This document shows positions 33,659 through 42,944 of a DNA stretch of 64,000 nt, piece after piece (the stretch's first letter is position 1; each line of letters starts with the position of its first letter). A model generated the notes under the pieces. It searched no databases and was not told the DNA's origin. It worked only from the letters and a program-made list of their open reading frames with translations. This DNA comes from Mucilaginibacter sp. (GTDB taxonomy: Bacteria; Bacteroidota; Bacteroidia; Sphingobacteriales; Sphingobacteriaceae), in NCBI RefSeq assembly GCF_028288205.1, contig NZ_JAQBOD010000048.1, forward strand, positions 62,001 through 126,000, read 5' to 3'. The translations under genes were made by a program, and so were the position numbers.

Positions 33659-35602
33659 TTATTTAACGCGGTTAATTTCTACGGTTTCCGGGGCGGCCAG
33701 CATCAGCGGAACTTTCTCTATAGTAACAAAACTCAGATCAAGCCCGAAGCCACGTTCTTCTGATAAGCTGACCTTTTTTAAATAGCCATAAAAAGCCATA
33801 ATAAAACTCTCATAAAACGACAGGTTATGCGAACGGGAAAGCACTTTTTCAATAACAACAAACCTAAAATCGCCTACAATTTTATGCTTGTTTAATGATT
33901 TATAACTGCTGGTAATATCAACTTCGCCATTTTTAACCAAATCCTCAACTACTCTTCTAAACAATAAATTTATTTGCTGCTCAATACGGAAACCCAGTTT
34001 AAAATCTATTCTTATTAGCTTATTGGGTACCAACACATCTACTTCATATTCCTTTTTATAAGGCTCATCCATAACATCAACATGTACCAGCCAGTAAACA
34101 TCGGCACGCTTTGGCTGCTTCTGCAAAATGGAATAAACTATTTTAGATTCAACCTCCGAATTAAAATTAGCGCTGGTTAAATAAACAAGCTGCGACGCGT
34201 ATTTGGGCACCGTTTCATCATCGCTTAATTCTTTAATTATGCCGTAATAATCTTCTATCTCAATAAATTTAACATAACGGTTCCTGATTTTACGGGCCGT
34301 ATGCCAGCTCCACATAATAGAGAACAGGAATGAGCCTATTGATAGGGTGAACCAGCCACCATCAACAAATTTACCAAGGTTACCCCACAAGAAAGTACCT
34401 TCAATTAACAAGTACATTATAAGGAAGGTATTTACAATATAATCCGGCAGTTTTTTACGTTTCAGGAATTTAGATACTAATATGGTGGTCATCAGCATGG
34501 CTACGGTAATACTTAAGCCGTAAGCCGCCTCCATCTTGTCTGAATGTTTAAATAATAATACTACACCAATACAGCCGGCACATAGCAGCCAGTTAACGCT
34601 CGGCACATATAGCTGTCCCTTTTGCTCGGTTGGGTAATTTATTCTAACCTTGGGCCATAAATTTAATCTTACTGCTTCGGCAATTAGTGTAAATGAACCC
34701 GATATAAGCGCCTGGCTGGCAATAATAGCAGCCACAGTTGCTATACCTATGCCATACATCAGAAACCACTCCGGCATTATTTTATAAAAGGGGTTTTGCA
34801 GGTTAAGGTTAACTATTTGCCCGCTACGTTGTAATAACCAAACTGCCTGGCCCAGGTAATTAATAACTAAGCAGGTTTTAACATATATCCAGCTTATTTG
34901 AATATTTAAACGGCCGCAATGCCCAAGATCCGAATATAAAGCTTCGGCTCCTGTAGTACATAAAAATACAGCACCTAAAATGGCGAAAGCATTGGGGTTA
35001 CTGCTTAAAAGTTCATAAGCATAATATGGATTTAAAGCTCTTATTACAGACGGAGCCTGAGCTACAAAAAACACACCTAATAGGCCCATCATAGTAAACC
35101 ATATAAACATTATTGGTCCAAAAGCCTTACCTACTAATGATGTACCAAACTGCTGTATAATAAAGAGTGCGGCTATAATTATAATAACTATCGGCACAGT
35201 ATGTAAATGCGGATAATAGGTGTGTAAACCTTCAATAGCTGCTGATATTGTAATAGGTGGTGTAATAATACCATCGGCAAGCAAAGCGCAGCCACCAACC
35301 ACAGCCGGTATTATAAGCCACTTTGCCTTACGGCGTACTAAAGAGAACAGGGAGAAAATGCCACCCTCGCCTTTATTATCGGCACGCAAGGTTATTACTA
35401 CATATTTTAAAGTAGTTTGCAGGGTAAGCGTCCAGAAAATACAGGAAACCCCTCCAAGGATTAAAATATCAGAAATACGTTGGGTACCAACAATTGCTTT
35501 GAAAACATATAATGGAGATGTACCTATATCCCCATAAATTATTCCTAAACTGATGAGGAGGCCTGCGCCTGTCAGTTTTTGCAGATCTTTATGATTTGAC
35601 AC
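33659..35602 (-). CDS. kup: Kup-family potassium uptake protein
   Basis: Inner-membrane K+/H+ symporter of 647 residues. The N-terminal signature GIIYGDIGTSPLYVFKA is intact, followed by KGEGGIFSLFSLVRR and further helices. About 12 membrane segments fill residues 10-430 and a cytoplasmic C-terminal domain of about 200 residues ends the protein. It is separate from its neighbours, with its own upstream spacer of about 190 bp; a minus-strand TATTTTTG at 35623-35630 could be its -7 box. Confidence 0.93.
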   Translation of the reverse strand: MSNHKDLQKLTGAGLLISLGIIYGDIGTSPLYVFKAIVGTQRISDILILGGVSCIFWTLTLQTTLKYVVITLRADNKGEGGIFSLFSLVRRKAKWLIIPAVVGGCALLADGIITPPITISAAIEGLHTYYPHLHTVPIVIIIIAALFIIQQFGTSLVGKAFGPIMFIWFTMMGLLGVFFVAQAPSVIRALNPYYAYELLSSNPNAFAILGAVFLCTTGAEALYSDLGHCGRLNIQISWIYVKTCLVINYLGQAVWLLQRSGQIVNLNLQNPFYKIMPEWFLMYGIGIATVAAIIASQALISGSFTLIAEAVRLNLWPKVRINYPTEQKGQLYVPSVNWLLCAGCIGVVLLFKHSDKMEAAYGLSITVAMLMTTILVSKFLKRKKLPDYIVNTFLIMYLLIEGTFLWGNLGKFVDGGWFTLSIGSFLFSIMWSWHTARKIRNRYVKFIEIEDYYGIIKELSDDETVPKYASQLVYLTSANFNSEVESKIVYSILQKQPKRADVYWLVHVDVMDEPYKKEYEVDVLVPNKLIRIDFKLGFRIEQQINLLFRRVVEDLVKNGEVDITSSYKSLNKHKIVGDFRFVVIEKVLSRSHNLSFYESFIMAFYGYLKKVSLSEERGFGLDLSFVTIEKVPLMLAAPETVEINRVK

Positions 35603-35792
35603 TAATATTTATTTAAAACGCACAAAAATATTAAAATTTTTGGGTTGCAACTTAAAAATCATATAAACGTATAACTAAACAAATCGTTAACTTAGAACAA
35701 GGTTTGTTAAATTTTGTTAAAACAAGTAACAAAAGCATCAATATTGCTATTGATGGCTGGTTTATTTATACTTTTGTACAGATTACTAAAAC

Positions 35793-36281
35793 ATGCGGCG
35801 AATTTTTACTTACACCAATTCATGGATAATAATAATTGCGATAGCAATATTCATGAACTATGCCTTTGCTGCAGCGGCTATATTACCCCAACACGATACT
35901 ACCAACTATTTTTTTAGCAAGAAAAAACCTAAAAAAGGCATCCTGTCTTTATCTATTCCACCTATAAAGCCGGGAATTTATTCGACCACAAAGGTGAATG
36001 TGCCCCGGCTGGATGACAAACTTTTAAGCAATGTTGAGGTTTACCCTAACCCTATAACAGATCAGATCAACTTAAAATACATGATATCCAGGAATACTAA
36101 CGTAACCATAAAAATGGTTGATGTATTAGGTAATGATGTTATAACTTTGTTTTCTCAAAGAGTTGATCCGGGCGAGCAAATTTTGAGCCGCCAATTAAAC
36201 AACAAACTAAACAGGGGATTTTATTTTATTCGCGTTATTGCCGGTACCGAATCTATAATTAAGCGAATATCAGTGTTATAA
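35793..36281 (+). CDS. Small secreted protein with type IX C-terminal sorting domain
   Basis: 162 residues. A hydrophobic signal region (WIIIIAIAIFMNYAFAAAA) leads to a short Lys-rich linker and then a type A sorting domain from about 80 to the end: VEVYPNPITDQINLKYM, VKMVDVLGNDV-like strand, LNRGFYFIRVIAGTESIIKRISVL. Almost nothing besides the sorting domain is present, so it has no obvious cargo. Such domains direct export through the type IX system, of which PorT is also encoded here. Confidence 0.82.
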   Translation: MRRIFTYTNSWIIIIAIAIFMNYAFAAAAILPQHDTTNYFFSKKKPKKGILSLSIPPIKPGIYSTTKVNVPRLDDKLLSNVEVYPNPITDQINLKYMISRNTNVTIKMVDVLGNDVITLFSQRVDPGEQILSRQLNNKLNRGFYFIRVIAGTESIIKRISVL

Positions 36282-36590
36282 GGCAATTAGTGAATAAGGG
36301 ATTGATTGAATTAGGGAATGAATATAAAATTAACGTGTTTAGCAATTAGCTATCCGGTTAAGAACCATAATACTGCAATAACCGGGCAATCACAAAGAAG
36401 TGAGTGTACTGTACCAGGTACAGGTGAATACACCTTGGTACACCCCGGAACACTTGCATACACTGTTTCTTACATAAGCTCTTGACGTTTAATTTTCAAT
36501 CATTAAACATTTTAAATTAATTCATTTATTTGCATATTCAAAAAATTATTCATTCAATCGCTAATCTATTCATCACTCACTAAAACACAC
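36282..36590. other. Gene-free region upstream of the FAH-family gene
   Basis: 309 bp without a coding frame. At 36409-36465 there are gtac/ggtacacc and gaatacacc phrases arranged partly as inverted repeats, loosely like the ggtgtatac family. From about 36515 the text becomes A/T-rich with attcattcaatcgctaatct phrases leading to the next start. No promoter was recognised. Confidence 0.4.
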
Positions 36591-37202
36591 ATGAAAATTA
36601 TTGCCATTGGCCGCAACTATGCCGAACACGCCAAAGAACTGAATAACCCGGTACCTACCATCCCGGTAATATTTATGAAACCTGATACCGCCTTATTAAA
36701 AGATAATAAGCCTTTTTACCATCCTGATTTTTCTGACGATGTACACCACGAAATAGAGATTGTATTAAAAATAAGTAAAGAAGGCAAGCACATCGACGAA
36801 AAATTTGCTGCCGGATATTATGACGAAGTTGCACTGGGTGTAGATTTTACCGCGCGCGATATTCAGTCACGGCACAAAGAAAAGGGCCTGCCGTGGGAAC
36901 TGGCAAAAGCCTTTGATAACTCTGCCCCTATAAGTAATTTTCTGCCCAAAGCCCAATTCAAAAATATTTATGACCTTAATTTTCACCTGGACGTTAACGG
37001 CGAAAGCAGGCAAATTGGCAACACAAAAAATTTGCTCTTCTCTTTTGAATATATAATTGCCTTTGTTTCCAGATACATCACCTTAAAAAAAGGCGACCTG
37101 ATATTTACCGGCACCCCGCAGGGTGTTGCAAAAGTAAGCGTTGGCGACAGGCTGGAAGGCTATTTGGAAGATCAGAAGCTTATGGATTTTTATATAAAGT
37201 AA
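36591..37202 (+). CDS. Fumarylacetoacetate hydrolase family protein
   Basis: 203 residues with the FAH catalytic fold. GRNYAEHAKEL opens the domain, VHHEIEIVLKI supplies acidic metal ligands, LGVDFTARDIQ follows, and FTGTPQGVAKV is the conserved C-terminal loop. Small stand-alone members act as acylpyruvases or oxaloacetate decarboxylases (family knowledge); which applies is unknown. It has its own spacer upstream and no evident operon partner. Confidence 0.88.
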   Translation: MKIIAIGRNYAEHAKELNNPVPTIPVIFMKPDTALLKDNKPFYHPDFSDDVHHEIEIVLKISKEGKHIDEKFAAGYYDEVALGVDFTARDIQSRHKEKGLPWELAKAFDNSAPISNFLPKAQFKNIYDLNFHLDVNGESRQIGNTKNLLFSFEYIIAFVSRYITLKKGDLIFTGTPQGVAKVSVGDRLEGYLEDQKLMDFYIK

Positions 37203-37360
37203 AAAGCGTTGTCAGCCTGTCGGAAAGGGCCTTTACGCACATTTCGACGGGCTGCCAATGACACCTCAATAACTTTATATAGGTGATGCCGAAATAAGTT
37301 CGGCACCACAACGTTCATTTAAAGCATTTATTTAACACATCCCCTATCGATAATATCTAA
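37203..37360. repeat. Decayed palindromic repeats between the FAH gene and the M23 gene
   Basis: gtcagcctgtcgg near 37210 is mirrored by cgacgggctgcc near 37244, and gatgccgaaataagttcggcac forms a second short hairpin near 37287-37308. Both look like eroded REP-type elements. Confidence 0.4.
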
Positions 37361-39076
37361 ATGAAAAGAATATTTTTCATCCTCTTATTATTTTTAAAAT
37401 ACAATTCTACCCAGGCACAAAACCCGATACAAAGCAGAGAATATCCTAAAAGGTTTTTTCGTTATCCGCTTGATTTACCACCCAGCACGGCAGGGGGTTT
37501 TGGCGAATTAAGGCCAAATCATTTCCATTCTGGTTTAGATTTCAGAACCAACCAGCGAAGCGGTTACCCCGTACATGCTGCTGCCGACGGTTATGTGTCG
37601 CGGCTGCGGGTACAATTTGGCGGCGGCGGCAACATAGTTTATATTACCCATCCTAATGGCTTTACCACGGTTTATATGCATAATGAACGTTTTAGCCCAC
37701 AGATTGCTAATGCCGTGCGCGACTATCAATACGAGCATCAATTGTTCGAGGTTGATTTTGCGCTGCCACCAGAGCAAATACGGGTATGTAAAGATGACAT
37801 TATTGCTATTTCAGGACAATCGGGCGGTGTAGCAGGGCCGCACCTGCACTTTGAAACCAGGGATACCAAAACAGAAGAGACAATAAATCCGCAACTTTTC
37901 GGCGTCACTATTCCAGACAGGATACCGCCTACTATAAGCGCCATAGCTATTTACCATTTAAACGGGCGGCCCTTTAGCGAAAATACACCGCACCAATTTT
38001 TACCGGTTACCGGTGCGGCAGGCAATTATCATTTAACAAAACCTAAGGTGATTGAACTAAATGGCGATATTGGTTTTGGCATTTCTGCTAACGATATGAA
38101 CAGTGTGTCGGGTAACCATAACAACGTTTATTCTATCCAGCTAAAGCTGGATGGTAATGACGTTTATACCTTTGCTGCCGAACGTTTCGCCTTTGATCAA
38201 ACCCATGCTATAAATGGTTATATAGATTACCCTGCCTTTTTAACGCAGCACCGATTTATACAAAAGTGCTTTATACTGCCGGGCAGTAAAATATCGCTTT
38301 ACCCGCAATCTGTTAATCGCGGCATAATTAATTTTGATGATGATAACCTGCACGAAATAGAATATGTAGTTAAAGATGTTGCAGGTAATACATCAACTCT
38401 AACGCTTAAAGTACGTTCAAAACATTTATTGCACGCTCCTGCTATAGCTAAACCGGCGGGTATATTATTTCATTACGATCAAAAAAATGACTTTAGTACA
38501 GATAAGGTTAAAGTATCTGTTATGCCTGGCAATTTATATGATGATGTAGATTTTACTTATTCAGCTTCGTCACAAAAACCGGTGGGTGCCTATTCGGCTG
38601 TTCACCATATACATAACCGCTTTACTCCTATACATGACAAGTATGATCTGTGGATAAAACCCGATGTTGACCTGGGTAAATTTGCTGATAAAGCCACCAT
38701 AGTTAACACCAACGGTGTTTGCGATAGCAGTATATATGAGAATGGTTATGTAAAAGCACAGCCCCGTGTGTTTGGTGATTATTATATAAAGTTAGATACT
38801 ACGGCACCATACATAACGCCGCTAAATATCCACAATGGTAGTAATATGACTCAATCTACCGGCATATTTTTAAAAATAGGCGATAATTTATCGGGGGTAA
38901 AAACTTACAATGGCAAAATAGATGGCAAATGGGTTTTAATGGAATGGAATTATAAAAGCAGGATACTAAGTTATACCTTTGATGGTAAGTTGCCTGCCGG
39001 TAAACATGTGTTTGAGTTAACTGTTGGCGACAATAAAAATAACGTTTCACAATTCAACGCAGATTTTTACAGATAA
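37361..39076 (+). CDS. M23-family peptidase (LytM-like), exported
   Basis: 571 residues with a signal peptide (LLLFLKYNSTQAQ). The peptidase domain lies in the first third: zinc-binding H56-x3-D60 in NHFHSGLDFR and H161-L-H163 in GPHLHFE, with the usual VHAAADGYVSRL and TTVYMHNERF between. The remaining 400 residues are beta-rich and may be Ig-like domains. Likely cleaves peptidoglycan cross-links or a periplasmic protein. Stop and next start overlap (TAATG) with bcp. Confidence 0.88.
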   Translation: MKRIFFILLLFLKYNSTQAQNPIQSREYPKRFFRYPLDLPPSTAGGFGELRPNHFHSGLDFRTNQRSGYPVHAAADGYVSRLRVQFGGGGNIVYITHPNGFTTVYMHNERFSPQIANAVRDYQYEHQLFEVDFALPPEQIRVCKDDIIAISGQSGGVAGPHLHFETRDTKTEETINPQLFGVTIPDRIPPTISAIAIYHLNGRPFSENTPHQFLPVTGAAGNYHLTKPKVIELNGDIGFGISANDMNSVSGNHNNVYSIQLKLDGNDVYTFAAERFAFDQTHAINGYIDYPAFLTQHRFIQKCFILPGSKISLYPQSVNRGIINFDDDNLHEIEYVVKDVAGNTSTLTLKVRSKHLLHAPAIAKPAGILFHYDQKNDFSTDKVKVSVMPGNLYDDVDFTYSASSQKPVGAYSAVHHIHNRFTPIHDKYDLWIKPDVDLGKFADKATIVNTNGVCDSSIYENGYVKAQPRVFGDYYIKLDTTAPYITPLNIHNGSNMTQSTGIFLKIGDNLSGVKTYNGKIDGKWVLMEWNYKSRILSYTFDGKLPAGKHVFELTVGDNKNNVSQFNADFYR

Positions 39077-39534
39077 TGGCAACACTTAAAACAGGCGACA
39101 AGGCCCCGGATTTTACCGCGAAAGATCAAAATGGCAAATCTGTTTCTTTATCAGATTTTAAAGGCAAAACTGTTATCCTCTATTTTTATCCAAAAGATGA
39201 TACCCCCGGCTGTACGGCCGAGGCTTGTGATTTCAGGGATAATTACCAGTCGTTGGCGGGTAAAGGGTTTGAAGTGATAGGTGTTAGTACCGATGATGAA
39301 AAATCGCACAAAAAATTCGAGACCAAGTATAGTTTGCCTTTTCCATTAATTGCTGATACAGATCATCACATTGTTGAAGCTTACGGCGTATGGGGCGAAA
39401 AGAACATGTATGGCAAAAAGTATATGGGCACCATGCGTACAACTTTTATTATAAATGCCGATGGCAATATCCAAACAATAATAGATAAGGTGGATACCAA
39501 AGCATCATCACAACAAGTGCTTGATCTGCTATAA
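39076..39534 (+). CDS. bcp: Thioredoxin-dependent thiol peroxidase (peroxiredoxin Q)
   Basis: Reduces hydroperoxides using thioredoxin, in the cytoplasm. 152 residues. The peroxidatic Cys is C46 in DDTPGCTAEACDF, with the partner C51 five residues on, as in BCP enzymes. Translation is coupled to the M23 gene by one shared base. A trxA gene lies elsewhere in the window. Confidence 0.94.
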   Translation: MATLKTGDKAPDFTAKDQNGKSVSLSDFKGKTVILYFYPKDDTPGCTAEACDFRDNYQSLAGKGFEVIGVSTDDEKSHKKFETKYSLPFPLIADTDHHIVEAYGVWGEKNMYGKKYMGTMRTTFIINADGNIQTIIDKVDTKASSQQVLDLL

Positions 39535-39670
39535 TGCGTTCGTGATAGGCTTCGCCGTTTAAGTGGGCAGTTGCTATAAACAAAATAATAGTACTTTAGC
39601 AGCTATAGTTATTATAATAAAAACAAAAGACCTGAATAACTATTATACTAAAAAATAAATATTATTGTAC

Positions 39671-40225
39671 ATGCTTACACAGGTTGAAGATGCAGAGATA
39701 CTAAGCAAGTTCCAGGACGAAAAGACCCGGAACGAAGCATTTAACCTATTACTCAATAAATATCAACAAAAAATTTACTGGCACATTCGCCGCATGGTTA
39801 TAGACCATGATGATGCTGATGACCTGGCACAAGATGTGTTTATTAAGGTTTGGAAAAACCTTGGCGGTTTCCGCAGCGACTCGCAGCTATACACCTGGAT
39901 GTACCGGATAGCCAGTAACGAGTGCATAACTTTTCTGAATAAGAAAAAACAAAAAAACAATATTTCATTAGATGATGTAGCTTATGACCTGGCTGATACA
40001 CTGGCCGATTCTACCTATTTTAATGGTGATGCAGCACAAAAAAAATTACAGAATGCCATAATTACCTTGCCCGAAAAACAACGGCTGGTATTTAATATGA
40101 AGTATTATGAAGATATGAAGTATGAAGAAATGTCGCAAGTGCTGGGTACAAGTGTGGGGGCGTTAAAAGCTTCATTTCATTTGGCGGTGAAAAAAATTGA
40201 GGCCATTTTATTGGCAGAAGACTAA
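39671..40225 (+). CDS. ECF-type sigma-70 factor
   Basis: 184 residues from ATG 39671-39673; the TTG two codons upstream is less likely. Region 2 is clear (DDADDLAQDVFIKVWKNLGGFR, then LYTWMYRIASNECITFLNKKK) and region 4 is the DNA-binding end (LPEKQRLVFNMKYYEDMKYEEMSQVL, GALKASFHLAVKKIE). Two genes downstream encode a membrane protein and a periplasmic protein, a common sigma / anti-sigma / sensor layout in Bacteroidota. Confidence 0.92.
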   Translation: MLTQVEDAEILSKFQDEKTRNEAFNLLLNKYQQKIYWHIRRMVIDHDDADDLAQDVFIKVWKNLGGFRSDSQLYTWMYRIASNECITFLNKKKQKNNISLDDVAYDLADTLADSTYFNGDAAQKKLQNAIITLPEKQRLVFNMKYYEDMKYEEMSQVLGTSVGALKASFHLAVKKIEAILLAED

Positions 40226-40275
40226 ATTTAAATTGCGTTTAAACCTTTTCATATAAATTTCATCTAAAAGTAATT

Positions 40276-41010
40276 ATGGCAAGCGATATGGAAAATAAAG
40301 AATGGCTGGATGATTATTTGTCACTAAAACAAGTTAGCACAACTAATGCGTTCACAGTGCCTGATGGCTATTTTGATGGGCTGAAAGAGCGCATCATATC
40401 GGGTATTAAACTGGATGAAATAAAAAACACTACACCTTTAAATGGTTTTACCGTTCCTGAAAATTATTTTGAGGACCTGGGCAGTACTATAAAAAGCAGA
40501 ATTAATATTGAAACTATTTTAAACCCGGAAAACACGGGCTTTACTGTTCCGGCAAATTATTTTGAGGAGTTAAAAAGTAAAATACAAAACCGTTTATTGA
40601 TTGAACAGGCAGTAAATAATGCCGAAGATACATTTACAGTTCCGCAGAATTATTTTAGCCAATTAAATAAAAACATATTAAACAAAACCGTTAACCAGGG
40701 TGTAGTAAAACCCAAAAGCGCGATGATTAGAATGATATCATCAACCGCTTTTAAATATGCTACTGCCGCGTGTGTTATTTTAATGTTAGGTACCGGCCTT
40801 TTTTTTCAGCTGCAATCGCCTACGGCTATTCATGACCGTTCTTTTTTACATAAAGAATTATCGGCAGTTCCGGTAAATGAAATTCAAAGTTATTTGGATG
40901 AAAACGTTGATGCCAATGAAACCCAACACACCGTTACAGACGAAAACCTGCCGGTTAACGCAGCTGATTTAAAAGCAGCTTTACAAGATTATACAGATAA
41001 CAATCAATAA
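40276..41010 (+). CDS. Putative membrane anti-sigma protein with four FTVPxxYF repeats
   Basis: 244 residues with one membrane helix at about 157-178 (FKYATAACVILMLGTGLFF). The cytoplasmic part carries four copies of a motif FTVPxxYFxxL at residues 26, 58, 89 and 120, spaced 31-32 residues apart, each followed by a basic/Ile-rich helix. About 65 residues follow the helix on the outer side, ending AALQDYTDNNQ. It lies 50 bp after the sigma gene, which suggests it binds that sigma factor, but it lacks a recognisable zinc anti-sigma motif. Anti-sigma role is an inference from context. Confidence 0.68.
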   Translation: MASDMENKEWLDDYLSLKQVSTTNAFTVPDGYFDGLKERIISGIKLDEIKNTTPLNGFTVPENYFEDLGSTIKSRINIETILNPENTGFTVPANYFEELKSKIQNRLLIEQAVNNAEDTFTVPQNYFSQLNKNILNKTVNQGVVKPKSAMIRMISSTAFKYATAACVILMLGTGLFFQLQSPTAIHDRSFLHKELSAVPVNEIQSYLDENVDANETQHTVTDENLPVNAADLKAALQDYTDNNQ

Positions 41011-41023
41011 TGAGCTATAACAA

Positions 41024-41497
41024 ATGAATAAGTTTGCTAAACATATCTTTGTTATATTAATATTGTTTATTAGTTGTACTGCTTTTGCGCAAAATTTACA
41101 TATGCCAGTACAGCGGCAAAATTTTAATAACAGGGTTATAAAGCAACCAAATCCTGGTATGCGCCGCATACAGGTTGTTAAAGAAAGCTTTATTGGCCAG
41201 CAGCTTTCGCTTTCGCGCGAACAGGGTGAAAGATTTTGGCCCATGTACAGACAGTACCAGAATGAGCTTTTTGAAGTTAGGAGATTAAAACGCCTGAACA
41301 ATTCGGACGCGCAGGCTAACGGATCCGAACAAATTAAAAAAGATATGGATTATGATGCGCAACTGATAAACATACGCAAGCATTATAATGATGAGTTTTT
41401 AAAAATATTACCTCCCGAAAAAGTAAGCCAATTGATAAAAAGCGAACGCGAATTTACCGATGAGCTGATAAGGAAGCTACACGAGCAGCCTAAATAA
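41024..41497 (+). CDS. Spy/CpxP-like periplasmic protein in the ECF operon
   Basis: 157 residues with a signal peptide (HIFVILILFISCTAFAQ). The mature part is basic and helical: LSLSREQGERFWPMYRQYQNELFEVRRLKRL, then INIRKHYNDEFLKILPPEKVSQLIKSEREF. The LxxEQxxRFWPxY pattern resembles Spy/CpxP-type stress proteins that accompany ECF sigma factors in Bacteroidota. A likely role is sensing or buffering envelope stress for the preceding sigma/anti-sigma pair. It is 13 bp downstream of the repeat protein and precedes a terminator. Confidence 0.78.
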   Translation: MNKFAKHIFVILILFISCTAFAQNLHMPVQRQNFNNRVIKQPNPGMRRIQVVKESFIGQQLSLSREQGERFWPMYRQYQNELFEVRRLKRLNNSDAQANGSEQIKKDMDYDAQLINIRKHYNDEFLKILPPEKVSQLIKSEREFTDELIRKLHEQPK

Positions 41498-41516
41498 GAA
41501 ATATTCATACAACAAT

Positions 41517-41551
41517 AAAAGGCTTACCGCATAAGTGGTAAGCCTTTTGTA
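41517..41551 (+). terminator. Rho-independent terminator of the ECF operon
   Basis: aaaaggcttacc (41517-41528) pairs with ggtaagcctttt (41537-41548) across a short loop and is followed by gtattttt. It lies about 20 bp after the Spy-like gene and 13 bp before the aminotransferase start. Confidence 0.88.
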
Positions 41552-41563
41552 TTTTTGGGCAAT

Positions 41564-42751
41564 ATGCTTACTCTTCGCCAACTATTTTTAGCCAATAACG
41601 CGCAAACCACAGACTTTCCGCTTCTGCTGGAATTTGAACGTGCCGAAGGGGTAAACTTATATGACATAAAGGGGAAAGCTTATATCGACCTTATATCTGG
41701 TATAGGCGTGAGCAATTTGGGTCATAGCAATCCATATGTTATTAATGCCATTAAACAACAGGTTGATAAATATATGCACCTAATGGTATATGGCGAATAT
41801 GTACAAACACCACAAGTACGCTTTGCAGAGAAGTTAGTTTCGCTGCTTCCTGAAAACTTACAATCGGTATACTTTGTAAACTCGGGTACCGAAGCAGTTG
41901 AAGGCGCGCTAAAATTGGCTAAGCGCTATACCGGCCGGCAGCAAATCGTCGCCTGTTATAACTCTTATCATGGCAGCACGCATGGCGCGTTGAGCGTAAT
42001 GGGCAATGAAGATTTTAAACAAGCTTATCGCCCGTTATTACCGGGGATTAATTTTATCCGGTTTAATAATATCAATGACCTTGCCCTGGTTACCAATCAA
42101 ACCGCGTGCGTTATTATTGAGACCATACAGGGCGAAGCAGGTATACGTGTTCCGGATGTTGCCTATATGCAAGCTCTGCGCAAGCGTTGCGATGAAACCG
42201 GAACGTTATTAATATTAGATGAAATACAAGCGGCCTTTGGCCGTACCGGAAAACTGTTTGCCTTTGAACATTTTGGTATTGTGCCTGATATATTGTTGCT
42301 GGCCAAAGCACTGGGCGGCGGCATGCCTATAGGCGCGTTTATAGCATCAAACCAAATAATGTCTGCATTTAAAGAAAATCCTATCTTAGGTCATATAACT
42401 ACTTTTGGCGGGCACCCGGTATGCTGTGCTGCAGGGCTGGCAGCTCTTGAAGTATTGATCAATGAGAATTTAACGGCAACAGTACCGGAAAAAGAAACCC
42501 TGATGCGCAGCTTATTGATCCACCCGGCAATAAAAGCAGTTCGGGGTAAAGGCCTGATGCTTGCTATTGAGCTGGAAAATTTTGACCTCAACAAAAAAAT
42601 AATTGACCGTTGCATTGAGAACGGGGTAATTACCGATTGGTTTTTACATTGCGATAATTCTATGCGCATAGCTCCCCCGCTAATTATAGTTTCTGATGAA
42701 ATTAAAAAATCTTGTCAAACAATCGTAGAAGCAATAAGTTATTATTATTAA
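41564..42751 (+). CDS. Class III aminotransferase (PLP-dependent)
   Basis: 395 residues from ATG 41564-41566. PLP features are intact: SGTEAVEGALKLAKR for phosphate binding, D219 in LLILDEIQAAFGRTGK and the Schiff-base Lys K248 in LLAKALGGGMPIG. The closest named classes are acetylornithine/ornithine or 4-aminobutyrate aminotransferases; sequence alone does not fix the substrate. It begins just after the terminator of the ECF operon and so needs a promoter overlapping that hairpin or upstream read-through. Confidence 0.86.
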   Translation: MLTLRQLFLANNAQTTDFPLLLEFERAEGVNLYDIKGKAYIDLISGIGVSNLGHSNPYVINAIKQQVDKYMHLMVYGEYVQTPQVRFAEKLVSLLPENLQSVYFVNSGTEAVEGALKLAKRYTGRQQIVACYNSYHGSTHGALSVMGNEDFKQAYRPLLPGINFIRFNNINDLALVTNQTACVIIETIQGEAGIRVPDVAYMQALRKRCDETGTLLILDEIQAAFGRTGKLFAFEHFGIVPDILLLAKALGGGMPIGAFIASNQIMSAFKENPILGHITTFGGHPVCCAAGLAALEVLINENLTATVPEKETLMRSLLIHPAIKAVRGKGLMLAIELENFDLNKKIIDRCIENGVITDWFLHCDNSMRIAPPLIIVSDEIKKSCQTIVEAISYYY

Positions 42752-42944
42752 CTGGCTGTTATATCTTATTTGTTTCTCCTATCCTTCAATCTATTAATAT
42801 AATGTTGGTATGGTTTATGCAAAATATCAGGTATGCTGTTAAAAGTGCATTAAAAGTGTAAAAACAACAGTTTTTTGGTCACAATTGCACGTTTTTAAAG
42901 TCAGTTTACTATACAATTACTTAAAAACATCTACTAATACAAAA

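Noticed and set aside
37203..37360. Riboswitch leader before the M23 gene
   Set aside because: The hairpins look like eroded repeat elements and do not match a known riboswitch core.
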